A stretch of DNA of 64,000 nt from NCBI RefSeq assembly GCF_004769235.1, contig NZ_RQFG01000005.1, positions 620,001 to 684,000 on the forward strand, read 5' to 3'. How positions within the stretch are numbered: the stretch's first letter is position 1; each line of letters starts with the position of its first letter. The DNA comes from Leptospira kanakyensis (GTDB lineage Bacteria; Spirochaetota; Leptospiria; Leptospirales; Leptospiraceae). This document shows positions 26,603 to 35,578 of this stretch, piece by piece. The translations under genes and the position numbers were made by a program. The notes under the pieces are model-generated. The model did not search any database and was not told the DNA's origin. It worked only from the letters and a program-made list of their open reading frames with translations.

Positions 26603-28048
26603 ATGGTCGCTAAAAAAACAAAATCCATCTCTGAGATTAAAATCCCTAAAAAGGAAAAAGTAGAAGCATGGGGTATGAGTTCGTTTTCTCTATCGCCAAT
26701 ATTTCGCCCCGAATCAGAAGAAGAAATCAAAGAACTATTTGTTTGGGCCAACCAAACTGGCACCAAAGTTGCGTTACGTGGCGGTGGTTGCAGTTATGGT
26801 GATGCTTCGACTAACACAGATGGAATCGTTTTGGATCTAACTCATTTTAACAAAGTTTTAGATTTTAATTTAAAAACCGGTGTGATGACAGTGCAATCTG
26901 GTGCTCGTATCAAAGACCTTTGGGAAACGGGAATCGAAAATGGTTTTTGGCCACCGGTTGTTTCTGGGACTATGATGCCTACACTTGGCGGAGCTCTTTC
27001 CATGAACATTCATGGAAAAAACAACTTCAAAGTAGGAACCATTGGAGAACATATCAAAGAGTTTACTTTCCTTACTGCTAAAGGCGATATTTTAGTTTGT
27101 TCTCCTAAAAAAAATACAGACCTGTTTTACTCTGCTATTTCCGGCTTCGGGATGTTAGGTTGTTTTTTAACAGTTCAAATCAAAATGAAACCAATCTACG
27201 CTGGAAAAATGAAAATTGATCCAGTGTATGTAAGAAACTTCGATGAATTGTTCGCTTATTTCGAAGAACATTATAAAACTTCTGATTATTTAGTTGGTTG
27301 GATTGATGCTTTTGCTTCCGGAAAATCTATGGGTAGAGGTCAAATTCACAAAGCCACCAACCTAAAAGAAGGAGAAGATCCAGACTTTCCTGGTAACTGT
27401 TTACTCGAAAGACAACACCTTCCCTCTCGTCTATTCTATGTAATTCCTAAAAAGTGGATGTGGATCCTCATGCGTCCCTTTAGTTTTAATTTGGGAATGC
27501 GACTCATCAATTTGGCAAAATGTATCGCAAGCATACTCGTAAACAATAAAGCCTATTACCAAGGCCACGCGGAATATGCATTCCTTTTGGACTATGTTCC
27601 TAATTGGAAGTTTGTTTACAAACCTGGTGCGATGATCCAATACCAAGTGTTCATACCGAAGGAAAACGCCAAACAAGCGTTCCGTGAAATTTTCACAATT
27701 TGCCAAGAACGTGGAATTGTAAACTACCTATCTGTTTTCAAAAAACACAAACCAGATCCGTTTTTACTCACTCACGCTGTGGATGGATTTTCTATGGCAA
27801 TGGATTTTCCGGTTACCAAAGGGAACAGAGAAAAACTTTGGGCACTTTGTAAAGAAATGGATGAAATTGTTTTAAAACACAAAGGAAGATTTTATTTTGC
27901 AAAAGACTCCACACTTCGCAAACGAGTGATGGAATCTTATTTTCCAAAAGACAATCTCAAAAGGTTTTACTCTTTGAAGAAAAAATATGATCCAAAAGGA
28001 ATCTTACAAACAGATCTTTACAAACGAGTTTTTTTAACAGAAAACTAA
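26603..28048 (+). CDS. FAD-dependent oxidoreductase, DprE1-like
   Basis: A 481-aa PCMH-type flavoprotein. The FAD-binding block [11 protein letters not shown] (about 59-69) and [18 protein letters not shown] (about 134-151) parallel mycobacterial DprE1 closely; His137 matches its active-site His132 and Lys434 in FAKDS matches the catalytic Lys418. The position of the benzothiazinone-reactive Cys387 corresponds to Ala399 (FSMAMDFP). Predicted reaction: oxidation of a polyprenyl-phosphoryl sugar C2-OH, with the adjacent SDR reducing the ketone. The gene is closed by a strong terminator at 28062. L-gulonolactone or alditol oxidase activity is an alternative but fits the motifs less well. Confidence 0.85.
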   Translation: MVAKKTKSISEIKIPKKEKVEAWGMSSFSLSPIFRPESEEEIKELFVWANQTGTKVALRGGGCSYGDASTNTDGIVLDLTHFNKVLDFNLKTGVMTVQSGARIKDLWETGIENGFWPPVVSGTMMPTLGGALSMNIHGKNNFKVGTIGEHIKEFTFLTAKGDILVCSPKKNTDLFYSAISGFGMLGCFLTVQIKMKPIYAGKMKIDPVYVRNFDELFAYFEEHYKTSDYLVGWIDAFASGKSMGRGQIHKATNLKEGEDPDFPGNCLLERQHLPSRLFYVIPKKWMWILMRPFSFNLGMRLINLAKCIASILVNNKAYYQGHAEYAFLLDYVPNWKFVYKPGAMIQYQVFIPKENAKQAFREIFTICQERGIVNYLSVFKKHKPDPFLLTHAVDGFSMAMDFPVTKGNREKLWALCKEMDEIVLKHKGRFYFAKDSTLRKRVMESYFPKDNLKRFYSLKKKYDPKGILQTDLYKRVFLTEN

Positions 28049-28061
28049 GTTTTTAACCATG

Positions 28062-28102
28062 ACCCAAACAAAAATGTTGAAACATTCTTGTTTGGGTTTT
28101 TT
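28062..28102 (+). terminator. Rho-independent terminator after the DprE1-like gene
   Basis: The stem ACCCAAACAA... / ...TTGTTTGGGT, with an inner AATGTT/AACATT-type extension around a GA-rich loop, is followed by TTTTTT. It starts 14 nt after the stop codon at 28048 and ends the dprE2/dprE1-like transcript. Confidence 0.88.
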
Positions 28103-28162
28103 ATACTCAAAAGATAAAATATCGCAATCTAGTAAACAAACCCACAACAGTATACAAACGAA

Positions 28163-29299
28163 TTAAATATTCATTTTTCTATACAAGTAATATGCCGCCG
28201 AGGTAAAAATCACTGGTGTCATCCACATACCAATCCAAATGGGCAAAGCACCATTCTCAGCCAAAGTTTTGGCAGTCGAATTCAAAATATAATACAACAA
28301 AACAACTGCAATCGTAAGACCAAGACTTGCCACACCTGCTGATCGTTTGGTGATGGCCCCAGCAAGGGCACCCAGTGTCACAACTACAAAAGACATAAGT
28401 GGCATTGCAAAAGCCATATGTTGTTGGATGATGACATTTCGGAAAGGGATTCCTTTTGTGATCCTAGACTCAATTTCATCAGCCAATTCAAAAAAGTTCA
28501 TCTCTTCTGGGTTTCGAATGGGTTTGGAGAAGTAAGCTAAATCCTCAGGGAAGTCATAAGTTTTTTCAGCGTATTTTGTTCTAGAAACAAGTTCTAAATT
28601 TTCATTGAACCGAACTTCTTCTGCATCATACAAAACCCAACTATGAGGGGAAGGGATAAATTTTGCTTTTTGAGAGGACACAGTGTACGTGGGATGACCG
28701 TCAGGTTTGATTTCGATATAATTGAATCCACCTTTGACTGTATTTTCTTTTTCATCGATCCAATAGACGTAATAAAATCCTTTTTTTCCTTTGATATGCA
28801 ATTGGTAGACAAAATCAATCAATCGATTGGAACCCTTTGCCATAATGCTATATTCGATTTGGGCTTTTTTGTTGGCGGGGATCACCACGGTTTGTCCAAA
28901 CAAAGTCATAATGAGCCACATAGAAATTCCAAAAAACAAAATAGGTGTGATGATCCGGATAAAAGAAACACCCGCCACCATCATGGCCACAAGTTCCTTG
29001 TTCACACTAAACTGACCGATCACAAAACAAACAGAAAACATCAAAGCAGGTGCAACAACTTGATCCACCATGGACGGTAAAGAATATAAAACATGTAAGT
29101 AAACATGTGACTGGTTTACCTTAGAAGAAACCAGATACTTCATCACATCCGTGAATTTATAAATCACAATCATGGATGTTAACATGATGAGAGTACCAAG
29201 AAAGGTTTTGAAAAAATCTAAAAATAAATAACGATCTAATGTTCGAAAAGGAATGAACTCTCTTTTGAACCATAAAAATGGTGTTAACAACAAATTCAT
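28163..29299 (-). CDS. LptF/LptG-family LPS export permease
   Basis: A 378-aa inner-membrane protein of the YjgP/YjgQ family, the permease part of the LPS transport machine that lifts LPS from the inner membrane. The opening FRTLDRYLFLDFFKTFLGTL is the typical first membrane helix. Two further N-terminal helices, a periplasmic jellyroll-like region (about 130-260) and three C-terminal helices (from about 285) follow the family layout. Only one permease gene is here; its partner must lie elsewhere. The start overlaps the stop of the SpoIIE phosphatase (4 nt), placing it last in a long minus-strand operon. Confidence 0.9.
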   Translation of the reverse strand: MNLLLTPFLWFKREFIPFRTLDRYLFLDFFKTFLGTLIMLTSMIVIYKFTDVMKYLVSSKVNQSHVYLHVLYSLPSMVDQVVAPALMFSVCFVIGQFSVNKELVAMMVAGVSFIRIITPILFFGISMWLIMTLFGQTVVIPANKKAQIEYSIMAKGSNRLIDFVYQLHIKGKKGFYYVYWIDEKENTVKGGFNYIEIKPDGHPTYTVSSQKAKFIPSPHSWVLYDAEEVRFNENLELVSRTKYAEKTYDFPEDLAYFSKPIRNPEEMNFFELADEIESRITKGIPFRNVIIQQHMAFAMPLMSFVVVTLGALAGAITKRSAGVASLGLTIAVVLLYYILNSTAKTLAENGALPIWIGMWMTPVIFTSAAYYLYRKMNI

Positions 29300-30579
29300 A
29301 AAATTTCCAGTAATAACATACTCATATCGTCGGAAATTCGTTTTGCCGAGAATGACATGGAGTCCTCATATAATGCAGTTAAAAATTCTTCACCTTTTTT
29401 GTCAGAATGATTTTTTATGGATGTAAACAAATGTTCATCTCCATAAATCTCTCCCGCTTCATCAAAAACTTCTAAAATTCCATCCGAATAGAGTAAAATT
29501 CGATCTCCCGAGTTCGGAATGATCGTAAAATCTTTTAAATTGGGTTTTAAATAGGAAACAATGAGAGTCCCCATCCCTTCCATAAATTTTGGATCAGACT
29601 TTTTTTCCATTAGGATGAGAGGTGGATGGCCTGCAATCGAATACTTAATTTCTTTTGTTTCTGTATCTACAAATAAAACACAAGCACTGATATGATTATT
29701 TGGGACTAACTCTTGCAAGTCGGTATGAATTGACTTCAAACAAAGAGAAGGTTCTGTTTGATTTCCATGGATTTTAAAGGCGAGAACTGCCATGGCAGAA
29801 ACCATAGCAGAAGCAATTCCATGCCCAGAAACATCTGCAAAAAATAGAGCTAACTTTCCATCGTTCCTTTCCAAATAACTAATGGCATCTCCACCCACTT
29901 GCCCAAAGGACTGGAAAAACGAATGGAGACGAATTCCTTTTGTTTTTGGCCACTGGGTAGTCACTAAGTTTGATTGGGTTTCATTGGCCAGGTCAAGTTC
30001 ATTCAACATCCGATCCTGGAATCCTTTGAGTTTGGATTCTGAAATTCGTAGTTTTTCAACAGAGCTCAGTCGGATATTGAGAGTGAGATAAGAAACAAGT
30101 GTTGGTGTAATGATAGAGGAAAGATAAAGAGGTAAATCCACTTGAGGTTCTTTTGTATAAAGACCAATGAGAATTCCCGCAGAAGTCACTGTTCCTAAAT
30201 AAGAAACGAGTGAACGTCGATCGACAAAACTGACTCCAATACAAGACAAAACCAAAATCATTCCCACCAGATAACCAATGTAAAGCGAATTCCAGTATAA
30301 TAGAATGAGAGAATGTGCACTCATCGTATAAAAGAAAAAAAGCATGATAGGTTGAATTTGTTTCCGAACCCAATCCGAAAAATATGTTGCAATGAAAAAA
30401 CCTAAAGTGACAGATGCATGTAAAATGCGAATCCATTTGGGATCATACAATCCTAACTCATCAATGGGGGCAAAAATTCCAAAACCAATAAAACTAAAAA
30501 ATACAATGAGGCAAATTCGTGATATCTTCATCACCTCATCATCTAGTTTGAATCGTTCTTGGAAGGAAGCTTTCATCAT
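29296..30579 (-). CDS. Membrane SpoIIE-type PP2C serine/threonine phosphatase
   Basis: A 427-aa protein with about six membrane segments in residues 20-180, a short coiled linker and a C-terminal SpoIIE/PP2C phosphatase domain (about 205-427). Metal-binding motifs are visible: GGDAISY, FFADVSGHGIASAM and the late LLYSDGILEVFD and ISDDMSMLLLEIL. Such proteins usually dephosphorylate STAS anti-sigma antagonists; one lone STAS protein is encoded at 41748-42104, a possible but unproven target. It is coupled by ATGA overlaps to the thioesterase upstream and the LptF/G gene downstream. Confidence 0.9.
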   Translation of the reverse strand: MMKASFQERFKLDDEVMKISRICLIVFFSFIGFGIFAPIDELGLYDPKWIRILHASVTLGFFIATYFSDWVRKQIQPIMLFFFYTMSAHSLILLYWNSLYIGYLVGMILVLSCIGVSFVDRRSLVSYLGTVTSAGILIGLYTKEPQVDLPLYLSSIITPTLVSYLTLNIRLSSVEKLRISESKLKGFQDRMLNELDLANETQSNLVTTQWPKTKGIRLHSFFQSFGQVGGDAISYLERNDGKLALFFADVSGHGIASAMVSAMAVLAFKIHGNQTEPSLCLKSIHTDLQELVPNNHISACVLFVDTETKEIKYSIAGHPPLILMEKKSDPKFMEGMGTLIVSYLKPNLKDFTIIPNSGDRILLYSDGILEVFDEAGEIYGDEHLFTSIKNHSDKKGEEFLTALYEDSMSFSAKRISDDMSMLLLEIL

Positions 30580-31001
30580 ACCAAATGGTTAGATCCAAAT
30601 TTTGTTTTAAAATGTTCGGGAAGTGCAGATGGTTTTTGTAATTCGAAATCAAACCAAACAAAGGCAGCGTTTCCTGTTAATACACATTCTTCGTGTTCAT
30701 TCCACATGGAACAAATCACAGTGAAAGCTCTGGAGGAAATGGAATCCACTTCCAAGGTGATTTCGAGTGTGGCCGGGAAAACCACTTGTTTGCGGTAGTC
30801 CATATCAAGATGTGTTAACACTGGCCCTGATTTCACGGGTTTGTGTGGAGAATCCCACAAACCTTCTTTTGTAAAATAATCCGCTCTTGCAGACTCAAAA
30901 TACCTGACGTAGGTTACATTGTTTACGTGACCGAAAGCATCCATCTCACCCCAAACCACTTGTTGTGTGAATTTATGTTTGTATTTGATTGGTTTTGGCA
31001 T
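30576..31001 (-). CDS. Acyl-CoA thioesterase, 4HBT hotdog family
   Basis: A 141-aa single hotdog domain. The active-site signature is GEMDAFGHVNNVTYVRYFE, where Asp and the HVNN turn match the 4-hydroxybenzoyl-CoA thioesterase/YbgC group. Length is normal. The physiological acyl-CoA cannot be predicted. It starts 6 nt after the pbpC stop, and its own stop overlaps the phosphatase start. Confidence 0.9.
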   Translation of the reverse strand: MPKPIKYKHKFTQQVVWGEMDAFGHVNNVTYVRYFESARADYFTKEGLWDSPHKPVKSGPVLTHLDMDYRKQVVFPATLEITLEVDSISSRAFTVICSMWNEHEECVLTGNAAFVWFDFELQKPSALPEHFKTKFGSNHLV

Positions 31002-31007
31002 GTGTTG

Positions 31008-33134
31008 TTACCGAACTTCAAATAAAGAAAGAGATAAAACTTTACCATCTCTATCTTTTACTTGCAAACGATATTCTCCCTTCTTTGGTTCCCAGAGGTG
31101 AGGCCCTCCGGCAGACCCAATCTTTTCATCGTTTAAATAATAAGAATACGAAACATCGTAAGAACTGAAAGTAAAGAGGATTTTTTGGTGACCCAAGGGA
31201 ATGTCAGGATCTAAAGCAAAGATACTTCCATTCACAGGAGTCAAAATTCTTGTCGCTGCTCTTTTCTCGATTCTATTTCCTTTAGACGAAATGAAATCTA
31301 AATCCGATGGATTCTCCTCTTCAGGAGGATTTAATTTTGAACTAAGTGATTCATGAAATAAATCCATAGTCTCTCGCCAAACAGGAGCGGCACCGGTGAT
31401 CCCAGATACATCCAACATAGGGCTTCCCGTGGGATTTCCTACCCAAACTCCAACGGTAAAAAATTCTGAATAACCAATACACCAATTGTCTCTCATATCT
31501 TGGCTAGTTCCCGTTTTGACAGAGGTATAATACGAAGTGGATAAAAAATTATCCCATCCAAATCCCAAGGATCTGGCTTCTCGATCCGCAAGGATTTCCG
31601 AGACAAGGTAACTAGTCTTAGGTGAAAATACTCTTTTTGAATTGGTAACTTCTTCCGAACGGTTAAATTTAATTTCAGAATACATACCACCGTTGGCCAG
31701 AGTTCGGTAAGCATTGGTCAATTCCAGAAGAGTAATATCCGCTGTTCCTAATGCCAATGATGGTCCATAAAATTCAGGGTACCTGAGTCCTGTAATTCCA
31801 AGTTTTTCCAATACCAAAACAAATTCATTGATGTCCAAAAATGACAAAGCACGAATGGCAGGAATGTTTAAGGAAGAAGCAAGACTTTCACGAACCGTTA
31901 CATTTCCTTTGTAAGACTTATCATAGTTTAAAGGCCGATAGATTCCCTGGTATACAGGAATCCCCACGGGAGAATCGGAAAGGATGGAATCGGGAGTGAG
32001 TTTATTTTCTTGGAAATTTTCTGCATACACAAATGGTTTTAAGGTAGAACCCACTTGTCTTTTGCTTCGGATGAGATCCAGTTTGGATACCGAACTTTCT
32101 TCCCCAATATTGGGAACATAAACCAAAACTTGTCCGGTGCGATTTTCGATCACAATCACAGCCCCATCTTTTACATTTTTATTTGCCAGAGTTTTGACAT
32201 TACGTTTTAAGATCTCTTCTACTTTTCTCTGGAAGTTTAAAGATAAGGAAGTGTCAAGTTGCAGATTATTTTTTTCTTTTTCTTTGGAAAAATCCAAAAC
32301 TGATTTTGTATAAAGTGGAACAAAGGATGGATATTGGGGATAATCTAAATTTCGAAATAAACTTTCTCTCACAAGCTGCGAAATGGAATCACAATCAGAG
32401 ATACCATCTCTTTCTTTTTTCAGCAAACATACACGTTTGATTACTTTTTCAATCGGACTTTGAGGGGATCGAATGAGTGCCGCGAGCAAATAAGTTTCAT
32501 TAGGTGTAAGAGCTTCAGGAGATTTCCGAAAGAGTCCTTTACTCGCAGAACTAATCCCTTTGAGTTCTCCTCTAAAATAAATCAAATTAATATATGCAGT
32601 GAAAATTTCTTCCTTTGTCCAAGATTCTTCTAAGTCCGTGGCTCTTTGAATTTGTTTGAATTTTTGAAAGAAAGTTTTTCGTTTCGATACAGAAGATTTT
32701 AATTCTGGATCCAAAAGAGAAACAAGTTGCATCGTAATTGTAGATCCACCACGAAGTGATGATCCCATAAGATTTCCTAAAAAAGAAGAAACGAGAGCAT
32801 TCGAATCGATACCTGTATGTTCAAAAAAACGTTTGTCTTCCGCATGAATGATCGAATCGATTAAGTACTTTGGTAGTTGGTTGTATTCTGTCCATTCTTC
32901 CGACCTATAATCATTTCGAATTCGGTATCTTTGAATGAGTTCTCCACTCCGATCAAACACTTGTATGTCAGAAGGAATGTATTGTGATTTGACTTCCTTA
33001 TACGTTGGCAAAGACCAAAGGGAAGAAGTAAAAAGGAAAATCCCAAAAATAAAAAAAAGTGAAATGAGTTTATTTCGAGTGAATTCGAAAAAAAAAGATT
33101 TTCTTTTACCGAAGAGAAGTCTCGGCATTTTCAT
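31008..33134 (-). CDS. pbpC: Penicillin-binding protein 1C
   Basis: A bifunctional class A PBP of about 708 aa. After a cytoplasmic tail and one membrane anchor (about 22-45), the glycosyltransferase 51 domain shows HAEDKRFFEHTGID (catalytic Glu) and RGGSTITMQL. The transpeptidase domain has STLKPFVYAE (active-site Ser and Lys), SSLN and KTGTSQDMRDNW. A roughly 85-residue beta domain closes the protein, as in the PbpC/1C subgroup. Starts at 33146 (TTG), 33134 (ATG) and 33128 (ATG) are all possible; an AGG lies 8 nt from 33128. The 5' end overlaps rsmD in each case. Confidence 0.9.
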   Translation of the reverse strand: MKMPRLLFGKRKSFFFEFTRNKLISLFFIFGIFLFTSSLWSLPTYKEVKSQYIPSDIQVFDRSGELIQRYRIRNDYRSEEWTEYNQLPKYLIDSIIHAEDKRFFEHTGIDSNALVSSFLGNLMGSSLRGGSTITMQLVSLLDPELKSSVSKRKTFFQKFKQIQRATDLEESWTKEEIFTAYINLIYFRGELKGISSASKGLFRKSPEALTPNETYLLAALIRSPQSPIEKVIKRVCLLKKERDGISDCDSISQLVRESLFRNLDYPQYPSFVPLYTKSVLDFSKEKEKNNLQLDTSLSLNFQRKVEEILKRNVKTLANKNVKDGAVIVIENRTGQVLVYVPNIGEESSVSKLDLIRSKRQVGSTLKPFVYAENFQENKLTPDSILSDSPVGIPVYQGIYRPLNYDKSYKGNVTVRESLASSLNIPAIRALSFLDINEFVLVLEKLGITGLRYPEFYGPSLALGTADITLLELTNAYRTLANGGMYSEIKFNRSEEVTNSKRVFSPKTSYLVSEILADREARSLGFGWDNFLSTSYYTSVKTGTSQDMRDNWCIGYSEFFTVGVWVGNPTGSPMLDVSGITGAAPVWRETMDLFHESLSSKLNPPEEENPSDLDFISSKGNRIEKRAATRILTPVNGSIFALDPDIPLGHQKILFTFSSYDVSYSYYLNDEKIGSAGGPHLWEPKKGEYRLQVKDRDGKVLSLSLFEVR

Positions 33135-33720
33135 AACCTGTTTCAATGATCAAATGACTACCATACTCTCTTATTTTATGAGGAACTTCCGCCCAAATTT
33201 TTTCTGTTGGTTGGTGTTCTGGGATTTGGCATAAAATGAGAAAAGGTTTTTGTAAAGATAGACAAAAACTATGTAATCCTTCCAACATCTCTTTCATTCT
33301 GGTAGGTGTTTCCGACCAATAGGTGTAAGGTGGATCTAAATAAAAGATATAAGCAGATTCTTCGCCCAGCTCCCATTTTAACGCATGTTTGGTTGCATCT
33401 TTTCGAAACAATTGGACTTGCGCTAGTCCTCGAAAAAGAGAATGGAGTTGCCTGAATCTGGTTTGGTCTAATTCATAAGTCAGAAGTCTATGAACCGAAA
33501 GGCTATAAGCTTCGGCAGAAATTTGTCCACTGCCTGCAAAGTAATCACAAAACAAAACGGAATCAAAACTTAGTCCCCAAGAAAGTAGGCGGGAGTCCAT
33601 AAGAGAAAAAATGGCTTTTTTTACAAGGCTATTGGTAAAATTCAAATGCCCTGAGACATCCGGTGGAGATGGAATTTCTTTCCCCTTCCACTTTCCTTGT
33701 GTTACTCGTAATCCTTTCAT
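33106..33720 (-). CDS. rsmD: 16S rRNA (guanine(966)-N2)-methyltransferase RsmD-like
   Basis: A 204-aa SAM-dependent methyltransferase. The start MKGLRVTQGKWKGKEIPSP is typical of RsmD, the SAM-binding motif is DYFAGSGQISAEA and the catalytic motif IV is DPPY. The protein is expected to methylate G966 of 16S rRNA during 30S assembly. The start ATG directly abuts the TGA of the upstream gene, and the 3' end overlaps pbpC. Confidence 0.9.
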   Translation of the reverse strand: MKGLRVTQGKWKGKEIPSPPDVSGHLNFTNSLVKKAIFSLMDSRLLSWGLSFDSVLFCDYFAGSGQISAEAYSLSVHRLLTYELDQTRFRQLHSLFRGLAQVQLFRKDATKHALKWELGEESAYIFYLDPPYTYWSETPTRMKEMLEGLHSFCLSLQKPFLILCQIPEHQPTEKIWAEVPHKIREYGSHLIIETGYENAETSLR

Positions 33721-34248
33721 TCATTTACCCGAAGACTTGATCTCTTCTAATTGAGATAACACATGTTTGGAGGGAGAGTTGGACTCAATTTCTGAAAAAA
33801 CCTTTTTGGCTTCTGATTCATTTTTTAAATCCATAAGGCCAAGTCCATATAGAAGTAGGGCATCATTGTATTTGGGACTTTGTTTTCCCGATTTCTGGAA
33901 ATCCTTTCCCCATTCAATGAGGAGATCTGACTCTCCAAAAACAAGAGCCCGCTCCATAAATAAATAAATTGCGTTCCAATAATGAACCGATGATTTAAAG
34001 TTAGGTGGAACTTCTCTCACCACCTTAGTTTTCAGTTGTGCCCAATTTTCTTCCGTGGAAACATAGAGGAAAAAAATCCGGGGATCCTTCTCACCATCCG
34101 TTCCATTTAAATATTGTAAGGACTGTTTGGAGACAGTGGCGTAATTTCCTTTTTTAAATTCTGTATAGAGGGTTGAAAAACCAGAGGCTTCGCCCCAAAG
34201 GAGCGAAGGTAGAATCAAAAAACCAAAAATATACTGAAAATAAGACAA
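33721..34248 (-). CDS. Exported helical-repeat protein, unknown function
   Basis: A 175-aa product with a signal peptide (MSYFQYIFGFLILPSLLWG, cleavage near GEASG). The rest is helical with TPR-like spacing (LYTEFKKGNYATVSKQSLQYL; GLGLMDLKNESEAKKVFSEI). The start is TTG at 34248, one base beyond the stop of the zinc-ribbon gene; no other start would keep the signal peptide. The gene ends directly against rsmD. No family name assigned. Confidence 0.7.
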   Translation of the reverse strand: MSYFQYIFGFLILPSLLWGEASGFSTLYTEFKKGNYATVSKQSLQYLNGTDGEKDPRIFFLYVSTEENWAQLKTKVVREVPPNFKSSVHYWNAIYLFMERALVFGESDLLIEWGKDFQKSGKQSPKYNDALLLYGLGLMDLKNESEAKKVFSEIESNSPSKHVLSQLEEIKSSGK

Positions 34249-34249
34249 A

Positions 34250-34429
34250 TTACAGTTCGGTGATATTCGAAGATCCGCACATAGGGCAGATCAATTCCCA
34301 AGAATCGAGGTATTCGTCCTCCCCTTCGGCTTCCCAACGGTGGTCACAATCCTCACAAGCATACGTTACGACGTCTTCGTTGAGGCTGTCTGCATCGAAT
34401 TCGTCATCATCTAAAAAGTCATCTTCCAT
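34250..34429 (-). CDS. 59-aa acidic zinc-ribbon protein
   Basis: A short minus-strand frame. The product has an acidic start (MEDDFLDDDEFDAD), then two CxxC knuckles: CEDC (Cys25/28) and CPMC (Cys48/51), separated by WEAEGEDEYLDSWELI. This is a single zinc ribbon of the kind found in small RNA-polymerase- or ribosome-associated proteins. The ATG at 34429 is the only sensible start. One base separates its TAA from the TTG of the next gene, so it heads the operon running to 28163. The four Cys residues and the tight junction make it a credible gene despite the length. Function unknown. Confidence 0.72.
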   Translation of the reverse strand: MEDDFLDDDEFDADSLNEDVVTYACEDCDHRWEAEGEDEYLDSWELICPMCGSSNITEL

Positions 34430-34499
34430 ACCCTTCCCACTAAATCACAAAGAAAAAGCCGTGTCAAGTGGGCAGGGCAAAAAAAAATGGGAACCAACG

Positions 34500-35516
34500 A
34501 TGGCGATTTACTCCCGGTACGAACCGCACAGAAAGAAGAAATCAAAGACACCGCTATTTCTATTGGTTTTAGCGCTTGGTCTGTCCGTGTTAGGGTTTAC
34601 CTATAGAAAAGAAATTTATTTTCTTTTTGCGAAAGACCAAAGTGTCAGAGCGGAAAAAACCAAAGAAAAAACAATCGAACTCTGGAAATCAGGAAATCTG
34701 AAAGAAAAAGATATCGAAGACTTCCAATCGATTGCAACTACCTATTCCGAAAAAGATCCAACAGATCCTGTGGCCTTTCATTTGATCGCTCGGAGTTTGT
34801 TTTGGAATTTATTTAGAATCGGGATCAATTTTGACCATGATAGTTTGATTTTGCACTTGGGGTCTGAATTCCAAGACTTCATTGGATCTTCTATTTTGGC
34901 AGATTCTACTTTGGATTCTATATTTTGGAACGCAAGGACTGCCGAATCTTTTTCTTCTTCACCATTTTCTGATTGGGAGAACAACAAGGTTCTATTGTTC
35001 CTCGGTGAAACACACCGTCATGTCAAACGACCGCAAGTGTTGATTGACGAATATGGAAATTTGGATCGTTCTAAACTTTCCCCAGAATTCCAAACCGTTT
35101 ATATTTGGTTACTCACCTTCAATACGATGTTAGCTGGTGATGCAAGTGGCCTTGATAAACTCATCACAATTACAAAAGATCCAACTTACAAAGCGGGAAT
35201 CCAGTTCACACCAAGGGAAGAGAATTTTTTACGTGGATTAGGAAAGTATTATAAAAAAGATTATGTAGGAGCTTTGTCTCTTCTTAGACAAGCCAAGTCC
35301 AATAATCCAGATCGGATCACCGAAACTTCTATCATTACCGAAGCTACCATCTTTCACTTACAAAATCTTTCGCAAAAAGGAATTGATCTCTTAGAAGAAT
35401 TTTATCTTTCTTCGGGTAAAAAAAATCCGGAGATTCCTCTCCTCGTAGCCAAGATGATTGCAGAAAAACCGGGAGCCAAAACTAAACTAGATCTAACACC
35501 GGAAAAAAAAGAATGA
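34500..35516 (+). CDS. Single-pass membrane protein with helical repeats, unknown function
   Basis: A 338-aa protein. A basic start (RYEPHRKKKSK) precedes one membrane helix (about 15-32, PLFLLVLALGLSVLGF), which should leave the rest in the periplasm. The large domain is helical and TPR-like near its end (GKYYKKDYVGALSLLRQA). The frame is open far upstream, but the ATG at 34500 gives the membrane anchor and avoids overlapping two minus-strand genes. The lipoprotein frame begins at its stop. No known family recognised. Confidence 0.72.
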   Translation: MAIYSRYEPHRKKKSKTPLFLLVLALGLSVLGFTYRKEIYFLFAKDQSVRAEKTKEKTIELWKSGNLKEKDIEDFQSIATTYSEKDPTDPVAFHLIARSLFWNLFRIGINFDHDSLILHLGSEFQDFIGSSILADSTLDSIFWNARTAESFSSSPFSDWENNKVLLFLGETHRHVKRPQVLIDEYGNLDRSKLSPEFQTVYIWLLTFNTMLAGDASGLDKLITITKDPTYKAGIQFTPREENFLRGLGKYYKKDYVGALSLLRQAKSNNPDRITETSIITEATIFHLQNLSQKGIDLLEEFYLSSGKKNPEIPLLVAKMIAEKPGAKTKLDLTPEKKE

Positions 35517-35578
35517 TTGGATTTGTTTACATACTTTCCTCTCTTCGCGAAATCAACTTACGAAAAAGTTTGGTTAGA

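Noticed and set aside
34173..34499. Long upstream extension of the plus-strand membrane-protein frame starting at 34173
   Set aside because: It runs antisense to the zinc-ribbon gene and the exported-protein start, is low-complexity Ser-rich, and the ATG at 34500 gives a proper membrane anchor.
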